From positions 1 to 56,917 of the forward strand of contig NZ_JAJQKI010000020.1 of NCBI RefSeq assembly GCF_023036475.1: a stretch of DNA of 56,917 nt, written 5' to 3'. The notes under the pieces were generated by a model. It was given only the letters and a program-made list of their open reading frames with translations. It was not told the DNA's origin and ran no database searches. This stretch comes from Bacillus pinisoli. Lineage in GTDB: Bacteria; Bacillota; Bacilli; Bacillales; SA4. Shown here piece after piece: positions 50,085-56,917 of this stretch; position 1 is the stretch's first letter; the number at the start of each line of letters is the position of its first letter. The translations under genes were made by a program, and so were the position numbers.

Positions 50085-51188
50085 ATGTCCGAGCTTAAGC
50101 GTACACCGTTATTTGATGTTTACAAGGAGTATGGTGGAAAAACGATTGACTTTGGTGGATGGGAACTGCCTGTACAATTTTCAAGTATTAAGGAAGAACA
50201 TGAGGCAGTGAGAGAGCGTGCTGGCCTTTTTGATGTTTCTCATATGGGAGAATTTGAGGTAAAAGGTCCTGGAAGTCTTGAATTTTTACAAAGAACCATG
50301 ACAAATGATGTATCTAAGCTTGTTGATGGAAAAGCTCAGTATACGGCTATGTGCTATGAAAATGGTGGAACAGTGGATGACTTACTTGTTTACAAAAGAG
50401 CAGATCAAGACTACCTGCTTGTGGTAAACGCATCAAATATTGACAAGGACTTTGAGTGGTTACAATCCCAACTATTTGGAGACGTAGAGTTTACGAATGT
50501 TTCGGAACTAACGGCACAGCTAGCTATTCAAGGGCCATTGGCAGAGCAGGTACTACAAAAGCTGACATCAACACCTCTTCAAGAAATTGGCTTCTTTGGG
50601 TTTAAAGACAGTGTCGTGGTTGCGGGGAAGAAAGCGCTTGTTTCTCGAACTGGTTATACAGGAGAAGATGGATTTGAAATTTATTGCTTGCCAGAGGATG
50701 CAAGTGAACTCTGGAAGGCAATCCTAACAAATGGGTCTGAAGAAGGTGTACTTCCTTGTGGATTAGGTGCTCGTGATACGCTTAGATTTGAAGCAAATCT
50801 TGCGTTGTATGGACAAGAGCTTTCAAAAGATATATCTCCACTAGAGGCTGGAATTGGTTTTGCTGTTAAACTGCAAAAGGAAGCGAACTTTATAGGTAAG
50901 GAAGCTCTATTGAAGCAGAAAGAGCAGGGGCTGTCGAGAAAACTAGTAGGGATCGAAATGATTGATAAAGGGATCCCACGTCATGGGTATGAAGTATTTA
51001 ATGGTGACCAACAAATTGGTTTTGTTACAACAGGTACACAATCACCAACTTTAAAGAAGAATATTGGTTTAGCATTAGTTGACAGTTCCTTTACTGAATT
51101 AGAAACTGAGGTTGAAGTTCAAATTCGTGCAAAACGTTTAAAGGCAAAAGTCGTCTCAACACCATTTTATAAGCGTCCAAAAAAGTAA
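50085..51188 (+). CDS. gcvT: Glycine cleavage system aminomethyltransferase GcvT
   Basis: T-protein: moves the methylene group from the H-protein-bound intermediate to tetrahydrofolate, releasing ammonia. Motifs: [23 protein letters not shown] at the N-terminus (first half shown), [27 protein letters not shown] (near 187) and [18 protein letters not shown] (near 226-243). 367 aa. AAGGAGG before the ATG. First gene after the riboswitch terminator. Confidence 0.96.
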   Translation: MSELKRTPLFDVYKEYGGKTIDFGGWELPVQFSSIKEEHEAVRERAGLFDVSHMGEFEVKGPGSLEFLQRTMTNDVSKLVDGKAQYTAMCYENGGTVDDLLVYKRADQDYLLVVNASNIDKDFEWLQSQLFGDVEFTNVSELTAQLAIQGPLAEQVLQKLTSTPLQEIGFFGFKDSVVVAGKKALVSRTGYTGEDGFEIYCLPEDASELWKAILTNGSEEGVLPCGLGARDTLRFEANLALYGQELSKDISPLEAGIGFAVKLQKEANFIGKEALLKQKEQGLSRKLVGIEMIDKGIPRHGYEVFNGDQQIGFVTTGTQSPTLKKNIGLALVDSSFTELETEVEVQIRAKRLKAKVVSTPFYKRPKK

Positions 51189-51206
51189 TTGAGAGGGGTT
51201 CCTACT

Positions 51207-52553
51207 ATGAAGCATCGTTATTTACCGATGACTGAGCAAGATCAACAAGAAATGCTACAAGCAATTGGTGTAAGCTCAGTTGATGAATTATTTGAAGATA
51301 TTCCAGAGAGCGTTAGGTTCAAAGGTGAATATAAAATTAAACCAGCAAAATCAGAAACAGCCTTACTAAAGGAGCTTACAGAGCTAGCAAGCAAAAGTAA
51401 AAACCTTAAAGACAACCCTTCCTTTTTAGGAGCAGGTGTATATGATCACTATATTCCAGTCATCGTTGATCATGTTATTTCTCGTTCTGAGTTTTATACA
51501 GCATATACGCCATATCAACCAGAAATATCTCAAGGGGAGCTTCAAGCTATTTTTGAATTCCAGACAATGATTTGTGAGCTTACCGGAATGGATGTTGCCA
51601 ACTCGTCGATGTATGACGGTGGTACAGCTCTTGCAGAAGCCGCAACATTAAGTGCAGGACAAACAAGAAATCAAAAAATACTTGTTTCTCAGGCCGTTCA
51701 TCCTGAATCTCGTGCAGTTTTACAAACATACGCAACAGGTCAACGTTTAGAGGTTATTGAAATTCCTGTAAATAATGGAGTAACGGATCTTAACGCTCTA
51801 AAAGAACAAATGAATGAAGAAGTTGCTGCTGTAATTGTTCAGTATCCAAATTTCTTCGGACAAATTGAACCGTTGAAAGAGATTGAAGAAATTGCTCACC
51901 AACATAAAGGAATGTATATTGTTTCGAGTAATCCATTGGCTCTAGGGGCTTTAACACCACCTGGAAAATTCGGAGCAGACATTGTTGTTGGAGATGCGCA
52001 GCCTTTTGGTATTTCAACACAATTTGGTGGACCACACTGTGGTTACTTTGCTGTTTCTTCAAAGTTGATGAGAAAAGTGCCAGGACGTTTAGTCGGTCAA
52101 ACTGTTGATGAAGAGGGAAGAAGAGGCTTTGTATTAACACTTCAAGCCCGTGAACAACATATTAGACGTGATAAGGCAACTTCTAATATTTGTTCTAACC
52201 AGGCGTTAAATGCATTAGCAGCTTCTGTTGCAATGACGGCCCTTGGGAAAAAAGGAATGAAAGAAATTGCTACTCAAAATATCCAGAAGGCACATTATGC
52301 TAAGAAAGCTTTCGAAGCAGCAGGTTTTGAAATAGCCTTTACTGGACCATTCTTCAATGAGTTTGTTGTTAAGCTTCCATTAGCGGTAAGAAATGCAAAT
52401 TTAGAGCTTGCTGACAAAGGTTTTATTGGTGGATATGATTTAGGTAGAGACTATCAGGAGTTAGCGAACCACATGCTAGTTGCGGTAACGGAATTGCGTA
52501 CGAAGGAAGAAATTGACCGATTTGTAAAGGAATTGGGGGATTGTCATGCATAA
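51207..52553 (+). CDS. gcvPA: Glycine dehydrogenase subunit 1 GcvPA
   Basis: N-terminal half of the split P-protein, 448 aa from the ATG at 51207 behind GAGAGGGG. Motifs: [50 protein letters not shown] and [12 protein letters not shown]. GcvPA lacks the pyridoxal lysine, which lies in GcvPB, so the two subunits act together. It overlaps gcvPB by 8 nt. Confidence 0.95.
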   Translation: MKHRYLPMTEQDQQEMLQAIGVSSVDELFEDIPESVRFKGEYKIKPAKSETALLKELTELASKSKNLKDNPSFLGAGVYDHYIPVIVDHVISRSEFYTAYTPYQPEISQGELQAIFEFQTMICELTGMDVANSSMYDGGTALAEAATLSAGQTRNQKILVSQAVHPESRAVLQTYATGQRLEVIEIPVNNGVTDLNALKEQMNEEVAAVIVQYPNFFGQIEPLKEIEEIAHQHKGMYIVSSNPLALGALTPPGKFGADIVVGDAQPFGISTQFGGPHCGYFAVSSKLMRKVPGRLVGQTVDEEGRRGFVLTLQAREQHIRRDKATSNICSNQALNALAASVAMTALGKKGMKEIATQNIQKAHYAKKAFEAAGFEIAFTGPFFNEFVVKLPLAVRNANLELADKGFIGGYDLGRDYQELANHMLVAVTELRTKEEIDRFVKELGDCHA

Positions 52554-54003
52554 CGAAAACCAACCACTTATATTTGAATTAAGCAAATCTGGTCGTGTTG
52601 GCTACAGCCTACCAGAATTGGATGTAGAGAATCTAAATGTAGAAGAAGTAATTCCTTCTGATTATCTTCGTACTGAAGAGGCAGAGCTGCCTGAAGTATC
52701 AGAGCTAGATATTATGAGACATTATACCGCCCTTTCTAGAAGAAATCATGGAGTTGATTCAGGGTTTTATCCACTTGGGTCATGTACGATGAAATATAAC
52801 CCGAAAATTAATGAAAATGTGGCAAGATTCCCTGGTTTTGCTCATGTTCATCCACTTCAAGAAGAAGAAACGGCACAAGGCGCGATGGCATTATTGTTCG
52901 ATCTTCAAGAACACTTAAAAGAAATTACAGGAATGGATGAAGTAACACTTCAACCAGCAGCAGGAGCACATGGTGAATGGACTGGACTAATGATGATCCG
53001 TGCTTATCATGAGGCAAATGGAGATTTTAACCGTACAAAGGTAATTGTACCTGACTCTGCACACGGAACGAATCCAGCATCAGCAACAGTAGCTGGTCTT
53101 GAAACCATAACAGTTAAATCTGATGAAAACGGACTTGTTGATTTAGAGGATTTAAAACGAGTTGTTGATTCTGATGTAGCCGCATTAATGTTAACAAATC
53201 CAAATACGTTAGGTTTATTTGAAGAACATATTCTAGAAATGGCAAGCATCATACATGAAGCAGGCGGTAAGCTATATTATGATGGAGCTAACTTAAATGC
53301 TGTATTAAGTAAAGCGAGACCAGGGGATATGGGATTTGACGTCGTTCACTTAAACCTTCATAAGACCTTTACAGGTCCACATGGTGGTGGAGGTCCTGGT
53401 TCAGGTCCAGTTGGAGTGAAAGAAGACTTAATTCCTTACTTACCAAAACCTGTACTAGTAAAAACAGAAGAACGTTACCATTTTGATTATAACCGTCCTC
53501 AATCCATTGGCCGAGTAAAGCCGTACTATGGTAACTTTGGTATTAATGTTCGTGCGTACACGTATATTCGTTCCATGGGTCCAGACGGACTAAAGGCGGT
53601 AACTGAAAATGCGGTATTAAATGCAAACTACATGATGCGTAGACTTGAGCCGTTCTATGATCTACCATACAAGCAACATTGTAAGCATGAATTTGTTCTT
53701 TCAGGTAGAAGACAGAAGAAGCTTGGAGTGAGAACGTTAGATATTGCAAAACGTTTGCTAGACTTTGGTTACCATCCACCTACCATTTACTTCCCTCTAA
53801 ATGTGGAGGAAGCAATTATGATTGAGCCTACTGAAACTGAGTCAAAGGAAACGCTTGATGAGTTCATTAATATTATGATTCAAATTGCAAAAGAAGCGGA
53901 AGAGACTCCAGAAATTGTTCAAGAAGCACCACACCATACAGTAGTGAAACGTCTAGATGAAACAACTGCTGCGAGAAAGCCAATTCTTCGTTATCAGAAA
54001 TAA
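52546..54003 (+). CDS. gcvPB: Glycine dehydrogenase subunit 2 GcvPB
   Basis: C-terminal half of P-protein, 485 aa, carrying the pyridoxal phosphate lysine in [20 protein letters not shown] (near 265-284; Lys in HKT). Other marks: [16 protein letters not shown] (near 77) and [13 protein letters not shown]. Decarboxylates glycine and transfers aminomethyl to lipoylated H protein; H-protein gene is not in this window, while lipM, which serves lipoylation, is 2 kb downstream. Confidence 0.96.
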   Translation: MHNENQPLIFELSKSGRVGYSLPELDVENLNVEEVIPSDYLRTEEAELPEVSELDIMRHYTALSRRNHGVDSGFYPLGSCTMKYNPKINENVARFPGFAHVHPLQEEETAQGAMALLFDLQEHLKEITGMDEVTLQPAAGAHGEWTGLMMIRAYHEANGDFNRTKVIVPDSAHGTNPASATVAGLETITVKSDENGLVDLEDLKRVVDSDVAALMLTNPNTLGLFEEHILEMASIIHEAGGKLYYDGANLNAVLSKARPGDMGFDVVHLNLHKTFTGPHGGGGPGSGPVGVKEDLIPYLPKPVLVKTEERYHFDYNRPQSIGRVKPYYGNFGINVRAYTYIRSMGPDGLKAVTENAVLNANYMMRRLEPFYDLPYKQHCKHEFVLSGRRQKKLGVRTLDIAKRLLDFGYHPPTIYFPLNVEEAIMIEPTETESKETLDEFINIMIQIAKEAEETPEIVQEAPHHTVVKRLDETTAARKPILRYQK

Positions 54004-54011
54004 GCGATTAA

Positions 54012-54058
54012 AACAAAGTAAAACCTCATCTACAAGCTAGATGAGGTTTTACTTTGTT
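54012..54058. terminator. Bidirectional terminator after gcvPB
   Basis: A 21-bp perfect stem joins AACAAAGTAAAACCTCATC with its complement across CAAGC. T-rich arms on both strands; it overlaps the 3' end of the sensor kinase gene. Confidence 0.92.
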
Positions 54059-55172
54059 CTTCTTTAGTTAAGACATCTTCTAATCTGATAATAAATGAAG
54101 TACGTTCGTCAGTTGATGTACATGAGATTGTCCCATTATGCTTTTCAATAATCTGTTTGCATACAAATAATCCGATTCCTGTACCCAGCTTTTTATGGGT
54201 AACAAAAGGTTCAAATATCGTACGTATTTGTTCTTGAGGAATAACAGGACCATTATTGTGAACGGCAAGGTATATGGACTCTTCATGCTTATATCCTTGA
54301 ATGGAAATTGCTTTATCATAGTAAACTAGCTTCAAGGCATCAATGGAGTTCATTAAAATGTTGAGTAACACTTGTCTGAATTCATCTCGATAACCCAACA
54401 ACTTAAGAGTAGGTTCAATATTGACTTCTACCTTTACATTGTTATCGACAGTTGTGGGATAGAGAAACATTTCTACTTCTTTCACAAGGTGGTCAACATG
54501 AAATAATGCCTTCTCCTTGCCAATGACTTCTTTTTTTGAAACTAAGAGAAATTGTGATATTTGATAGTTTAATTGTTCCAACTCGTGTTGAATAACGGTT
54601 AAATAGTCGAGTGTAGGATTCTCTCTCTGTAGTAACTTAATAAAGCCAGTGATGGAGGTGAGTGGATTTCTAAACTCATGAACAAAACTTGATGCCATTT
54701 GTCCCAGCAAAGTTAGGCGATCTTGGTGGGTTTGCTCTATAAATGTTTTCGTATCCTTTATTTCTTCATCTTTAATTTCCGTATAACGTTTAACCGCATA
54801 ATAAATGAATTGATCGAAATAAGAATTTATTTGGTTGATGGTTGGTTGAAGTTCCAATAATGAGATCTTCGAATCATACAGATGTTTAAAAATTTCACTG
54901 CGTCCCAGATTTACGTTATAGATAAAATCACTAATATTGACTTTAGCCTCCGCTCTCTCTTCGGCAACTTTGAAAGCCAATTCTTTAAGTAGATCTTCAT
55001 TAAAATCAGCCCGTAAGAAAGTGATGACGAGTTGGACCATTCTTCTTCCATTCGATAATACCTCTGATCGATAAGGGTCATTAGAGGAGACGAGGACATT
55101 TTCCGACCATTTCTTTACAAAGCATTCATAGTGACTTTCTAGAAATTCAGAAAGTCTTTCTTCAACTGACAT
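54030..55172 (-). CDS. Orphan cytoplasmic sensor histidine kinase
   Basis: 380 aa, no transmembrane segment. Residues 1-130 form an all-helical sensor region (begins MSVEERLSEFLESHYECF) resembling the HisK_N-type domain of Bacillus sporulation kinases. The HisKA domain has MASSFVHEFRNPLTSITGFI with the phospho-accepting His (near 164), and the ATPase domain has LLNILMNSIDALK (N box), IFEPFVTHKKLGTGIGLFVC (F and G1/G2 boxes). No response regulator is adjacent, which fits a phosphorelay kinase feeding Spo0F, but that is inference. It is not present between gcv and yqhL in B. subtilis. Confidence 0.85.
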   Translation of the reverse strand: MSVEERLSEFLESHYECFVKKWSENVLVSSNDPYRSEVLSNGRRMVQLVITFLRADFNEDLLKELAFKVAEERAEAKVNISDFIYNVNLGRSEIFKHLYDSKISLLELQPTINQINSYFDQFIYYAVKRYTEIKDEEIKDTKTFIEQTHQDRLTLLGQMASSFVHEFRNPLTSITGFIKLLQRENPTLDYLTVIQHELEQLNYQISQFLLVSKKEVIGKEKALFHVDHLVKEVEMFLYPTTVDNNVKVEVNIEPTLKLLGYRDEFRQVLLNILMNSIDALKLVYYDKAISIQGYKHEESIYLAVHNNGPVIPQEQIRTIFEPFVTHKKLGTGIGLFVCKQIIEKHNGTISCTSTDERTSFIIRLEDVLTKEEQSKTSSSL

Positions 55173-55345
55173 TCATTCACCGCCCAACTTCTCCAATTAA
55201 TCTATTATTGTAAATACTACTTTTTCAGGCAAAATCCTTCTCAAAACACAAAATAATTACAAAAACTTCATTAAAAAGGGGATTTTCGTTTATTGATTTC
55301 TATTGTAAAGGTCTTAATTACCTCATTTTTACTATGAGATAAGTC

Positions 55346-55379
55346 AAAAAAAAATAAACCCTTTCAACAAAGGGTTTAC
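55346..55379 (-). terminator. Terminator after yqhL
   Basis: Read on the minus strand, AAACCCTTTG and CAAAGGGTTT-type arms pair round TTGA, with nine T's behind. It lies just past the yqhL stop. The bases between the kinase start (55172) and here show nothing else. Confidence 0.8.
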
Positions 55380-55387
55380 TATTATTA

Positions 55388-55768
55388 CTACTTACCTTTA
55401 CGAATCTTCCCACTCCAAAGTCTATATCCACCCTTTAGATGGTATAAGTCTTTTACACCTTTTCTACGTAGCATTGCTGCCGCACGACCACTGCGTATAC
55501 CATTTTGGCAGTATAGATATACAGGCTTGTCTGGTCTAACTTCTTTGTAACGCATTCTTAATTGTGACATTGGGATATTACGAGACCCTAATATATGTCC
55601 ACCTTCAAATTCATTTGGTTCACGCACATCTATTAATTGTGCTTTTCTATAGCCTTCTTTAAATTCTTCTTCAGTTAACGTTTTTAATATTCTTTTTTGA
55701 TATAGGAACGTTACGACTGAATAAGCAATAATGGCACCAAGTAAGATTAATAAAGCTGCTAGCATCAT
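55388..55768 (-). CDS. yqhL: Membrane-anchored rhodanese-like YqhL
   Basis: 126 aa. N-terminal membrane helix (MLAALLILLGAIIAYSVVTF) and a rhodanese domain: QLIDVREPNEFEGGHILGSR (near 44-63) and the active loop YLYCQNGIRSGRAA (Cys87). Single rhodanese domains move sulfane sulfur. AAAGGGG lies seven bases before the ATG. Its place beside lipM (lipoate needs sulfur) matches B. subtilis; a link is only suggestive. Confidence 0.88.
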   Translation of the reverse strand: MMLAALLILLGAIIAYSVVTFLYQKRILKTLTEEEFKEGYRKAQLIDVREPNEFEGGHILGSRNIPMSQLRMRYKEVRPDKPVYLYCQNGIRSGRAAAMLRRKGVKDLYHLKGGYRLWSGKIRKGK

Positions 55769-55914
55769 TGATCGACCCCTTTATCTATTTTCATCATCTC
55801 TACTTTACGTCCCTTTCTATTATAGTGGGCAAAACGAAAGATTCAAAGAACTTTTGTATTTTCTTTTAAATTTCTTAGTAACTTTGATAGACTAGATGTT
55901 GCATAAATATCAAA

Positions 55915-55999
55915 GGCTCTCTTCGTCTAGTTTGTTGTTTTGTAAAAACCCCCAAAAACTGGAATGATCTAGAAAGCAACAAAGTCTTAGAAAAGGGCC
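55915..55999 (-). mobile_element. 85-bp ISL3-like MITE with 8-bp target duplication
   Basis: Left tip GGCTCTCTTCGTCTAG followed by TTTGTTGTTTTG (R type); right tip is CTAGAAAGCAACAAAG then TCTTAGAAAAGGGCC (reversed L end). The repeat ATATCAAA abuts both sides exactly (55907-55914 and 56000-56007). The element is in opposite orientation to the 164-bp copy. It lies between yqhL and lipM; the gap holds no ORF of note. Confidence 0.78.
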
Positions 56000-56032
56000 A
56001 TATCAAAAAGAAAATTCTTTATATACTGTTCA

Positions 56033-56047
56033 GTCTAGAAAACAGCC
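56033..56047 (+). repeat. ISL3-like MITE relic, R tip only
   Basis: GTCTAGAAAACAGCC matches a reversed R tip but has no partner end. It lies 20 bases before the lipM start and could be what remains of a second insertion in this gap. Confidence 0.4.
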
Positions 56048-56066
56048 TATAAATGAGGGAGTAAAT

Positions 56067-56903
56067 ATGGAACAAATTAAATGGCGTTATATCTATTCGG
56101 GAAATTGTTCCCCTACTTATAATATGGCTTTAGATGAAGCTTTATTAGATTGGCATAGTAGAGGTTTAATTCCTCCTACTATTCGATTTTATGGGTGGAA
56201 TCCAGCCACTTTATCGATTGGTTATTTTCAAAAAGTCGAAAAGGAAATTGATATAGAGGTGGTCAAAAAACATAACCTAGGATTCGTTAGGCGTCCAACC
56301 GGAGGCAGAGGCGTTCTTCATGATCAAGAGCTTACATACAGTGTCATCGTCTCTGAAGATTATCCTGGTATGCCAAAGACCGTTACGGAGGCCTATAGGG
56401 TTATCTCTGAAGGTATATTAGAAGGGTTTAAATTACTAGGTTTAGATGCATACTTTGCTGTTCCAATAACAGATGAGGAAAGAGAAAGCCTAAAAAATCC
56501 AAGATCAGCTGTTTGCTTTGACGCTCCATCATGGTATGAGTTAGTAGTAGAAGGACGTAAAGTAGCGGGAAGTGCTCAAACAAGGCAAAAGGGCGTAATA
56601 CTTCAGCATGGGTCGATTCTCCTAGACCTAGATGAAGATTTACTATTTAGCTTATTTAAATATCCAAGTGAAAGAGTAAAAGAAAGAATGCAACAGAATT
56701 TTAAAAACAAAGCTGTTGCAATAAATGCATTAAGAGAAGAACCTGTCACAATAAATGAAGCAATCGCTGCATTTAAGAAAGGATTTGAAAAGGGACTAAA
56801 TATAGTGTTAGAGCCTTATGAACTTACAAGTGCAGAGCTCGCAGAAGTTGAGAAAATTGCGAAGGAAAAATATGAGAGTGATGAATGGAATTACAGAAGA
56901 TAG
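56067..56903 (+). CDS. lipM: Octanoyltransferase LipM
   Basis: Transfers octanoate from acyl carrier protein to GcvH in lipoate synthesis, the first step of the Bacillus lipoylation pathway. Motifs: [15 protein letters not shown] (near 41-55), [20 protein letters not shown] (near 75-94), and the catalytic Cys150 in [25 protein letters not shown]-type [19 protein letters not shown] follows. 278 aa matches LipM (YqhM). GAGGGAG lies five bases before the ATG. Its substrate GcvH links it to the gcv operon nearby. The window ends 14 bases after its stop. Confidence 0.95.
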   Translation: MEQIKWRYIYSGNCSPTYNMALDEALLDWHSRGLIPPTIRFYGWNPATLSIGYFQKVEKEIDIEVVKKHNLGFVRRPTGGRGVLHDQELTYSVIVSEDYPGMPKTVTEAYRVISEGILEGFKLLGLDAYFAVPITDEERESLKNPRSAVCFDAPSWYELVVEGRKVAGSAQTRQKGVILQHGSILLDLDEDLLFSLFKYPSERVKERMQQNFKNKAVAINALREEPVTINEAIAAFKKGFEKGLNIVLEPYELTSAELAEVEKIAKEKYESDEWNYRR

Positions 56904-56917
56904 AAGAGTGGGCATAA

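Overview
The window is about 57 kb of chromosome from a low-G+C, endospore-forming member of the Bacillaceae. This rests on gene content and order: it follows the Bacillus subtilis yqfN-to-yqhM stretch almost gene for gene (trmK, yqfO, ispH, yqfQ, cshB, nfo, yqfT, zur, yqfW, yqfX, ispG, yqfZ, yqgB, yqgC, sodA, yqgE, pst, rpmG, yqgN, yqgQ, glcK, yqgS to yqgY, comG, aroK, yqzE, yqhG, yqhH, gcv, yqhL, lipM). Strong AGGAGG-type ribosome binding sites, many TTG/GTG starts, competence genes and a SpoVAF-type germination protein fit. The species cannot be named from the sequence alone.

Layout. 1-6.3 kb: tRNA and isoprenoid enzymes, a cold-shock RNA helicase and endonuclease IV. 6.3-8.8 kb: a zinc-uptake operon znuC-znuB-zur with overlapping genes and a Zur-like operator. 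8.8-16.5 kb: housekeeping and small membrane genes (ispG, yqfZ, an NfeD-like protein, an orphan ArsR regulator with its own promoter and operator, yqgB/C, sodA, yqgE). 16.5-21.3 kb: the phosphate operon pstSCAB-phoU behind five 11-bp-phased PhoP-box repeats. 21.3-27.5 kb: an accessory block with two small membrane proteins, a 59-codon ORF, and a polysaccharide operon (DUF4912 protein, a GH57-GT4 fusion enzyme, a sugar nucleotidyltransferase). 27.6-33.5 kb: a cysteine-poor L33 gene, yqgN, a DUF92 membrane protein, a short ORF, an unknown exported protein, an orphan SpoVAF homologue, yqgQ and glcK. 33.8-41.7 kb: LtaS-type YqgS, endopeptidase YqgT, lipoprotein YqgU, YqgV, YqgW, YqgX, a MidA-like methyltransferase and YqgY, then a tRNA-Gln. 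42.1-46.9 kb: complete comGA-GG, aroK and yqzE. 47-54 kb: the YqhG/YqhH pair, diverging from the glycine-riboswitch-controlled gcvT-gcvPA-gcvPB operon. 54-56.9 kb: an orphan sensor kinase, a rhodanese and lipM, so glycine cleavage sits beside lipoate supply.

The strongest unlisted signal is a dispersed, non-autonomous mobile repeat. Its ends read GGCTCTTTTC or GGCTGTTTTC. Three copies (164, 85 and 31 bp) are each flanked by an exact but different 8-bp direct repeat (TTATATTA, ATATCAAA, TAAATAAA), the mark of transposition. The ends and the 8-bp duplication point to an ISL3-family transposase acting in trans; none is encoded here. Several decayed copies lie in other intergenic gaps. The 31-bp copy sits inside the polysaccharide operon between a stop codon and the next ribosome binding site. 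The second notable item is that operon itself, which appears to replace a conventional glg set. No CRISPR array, prophage or intact insertion sequence was seen.
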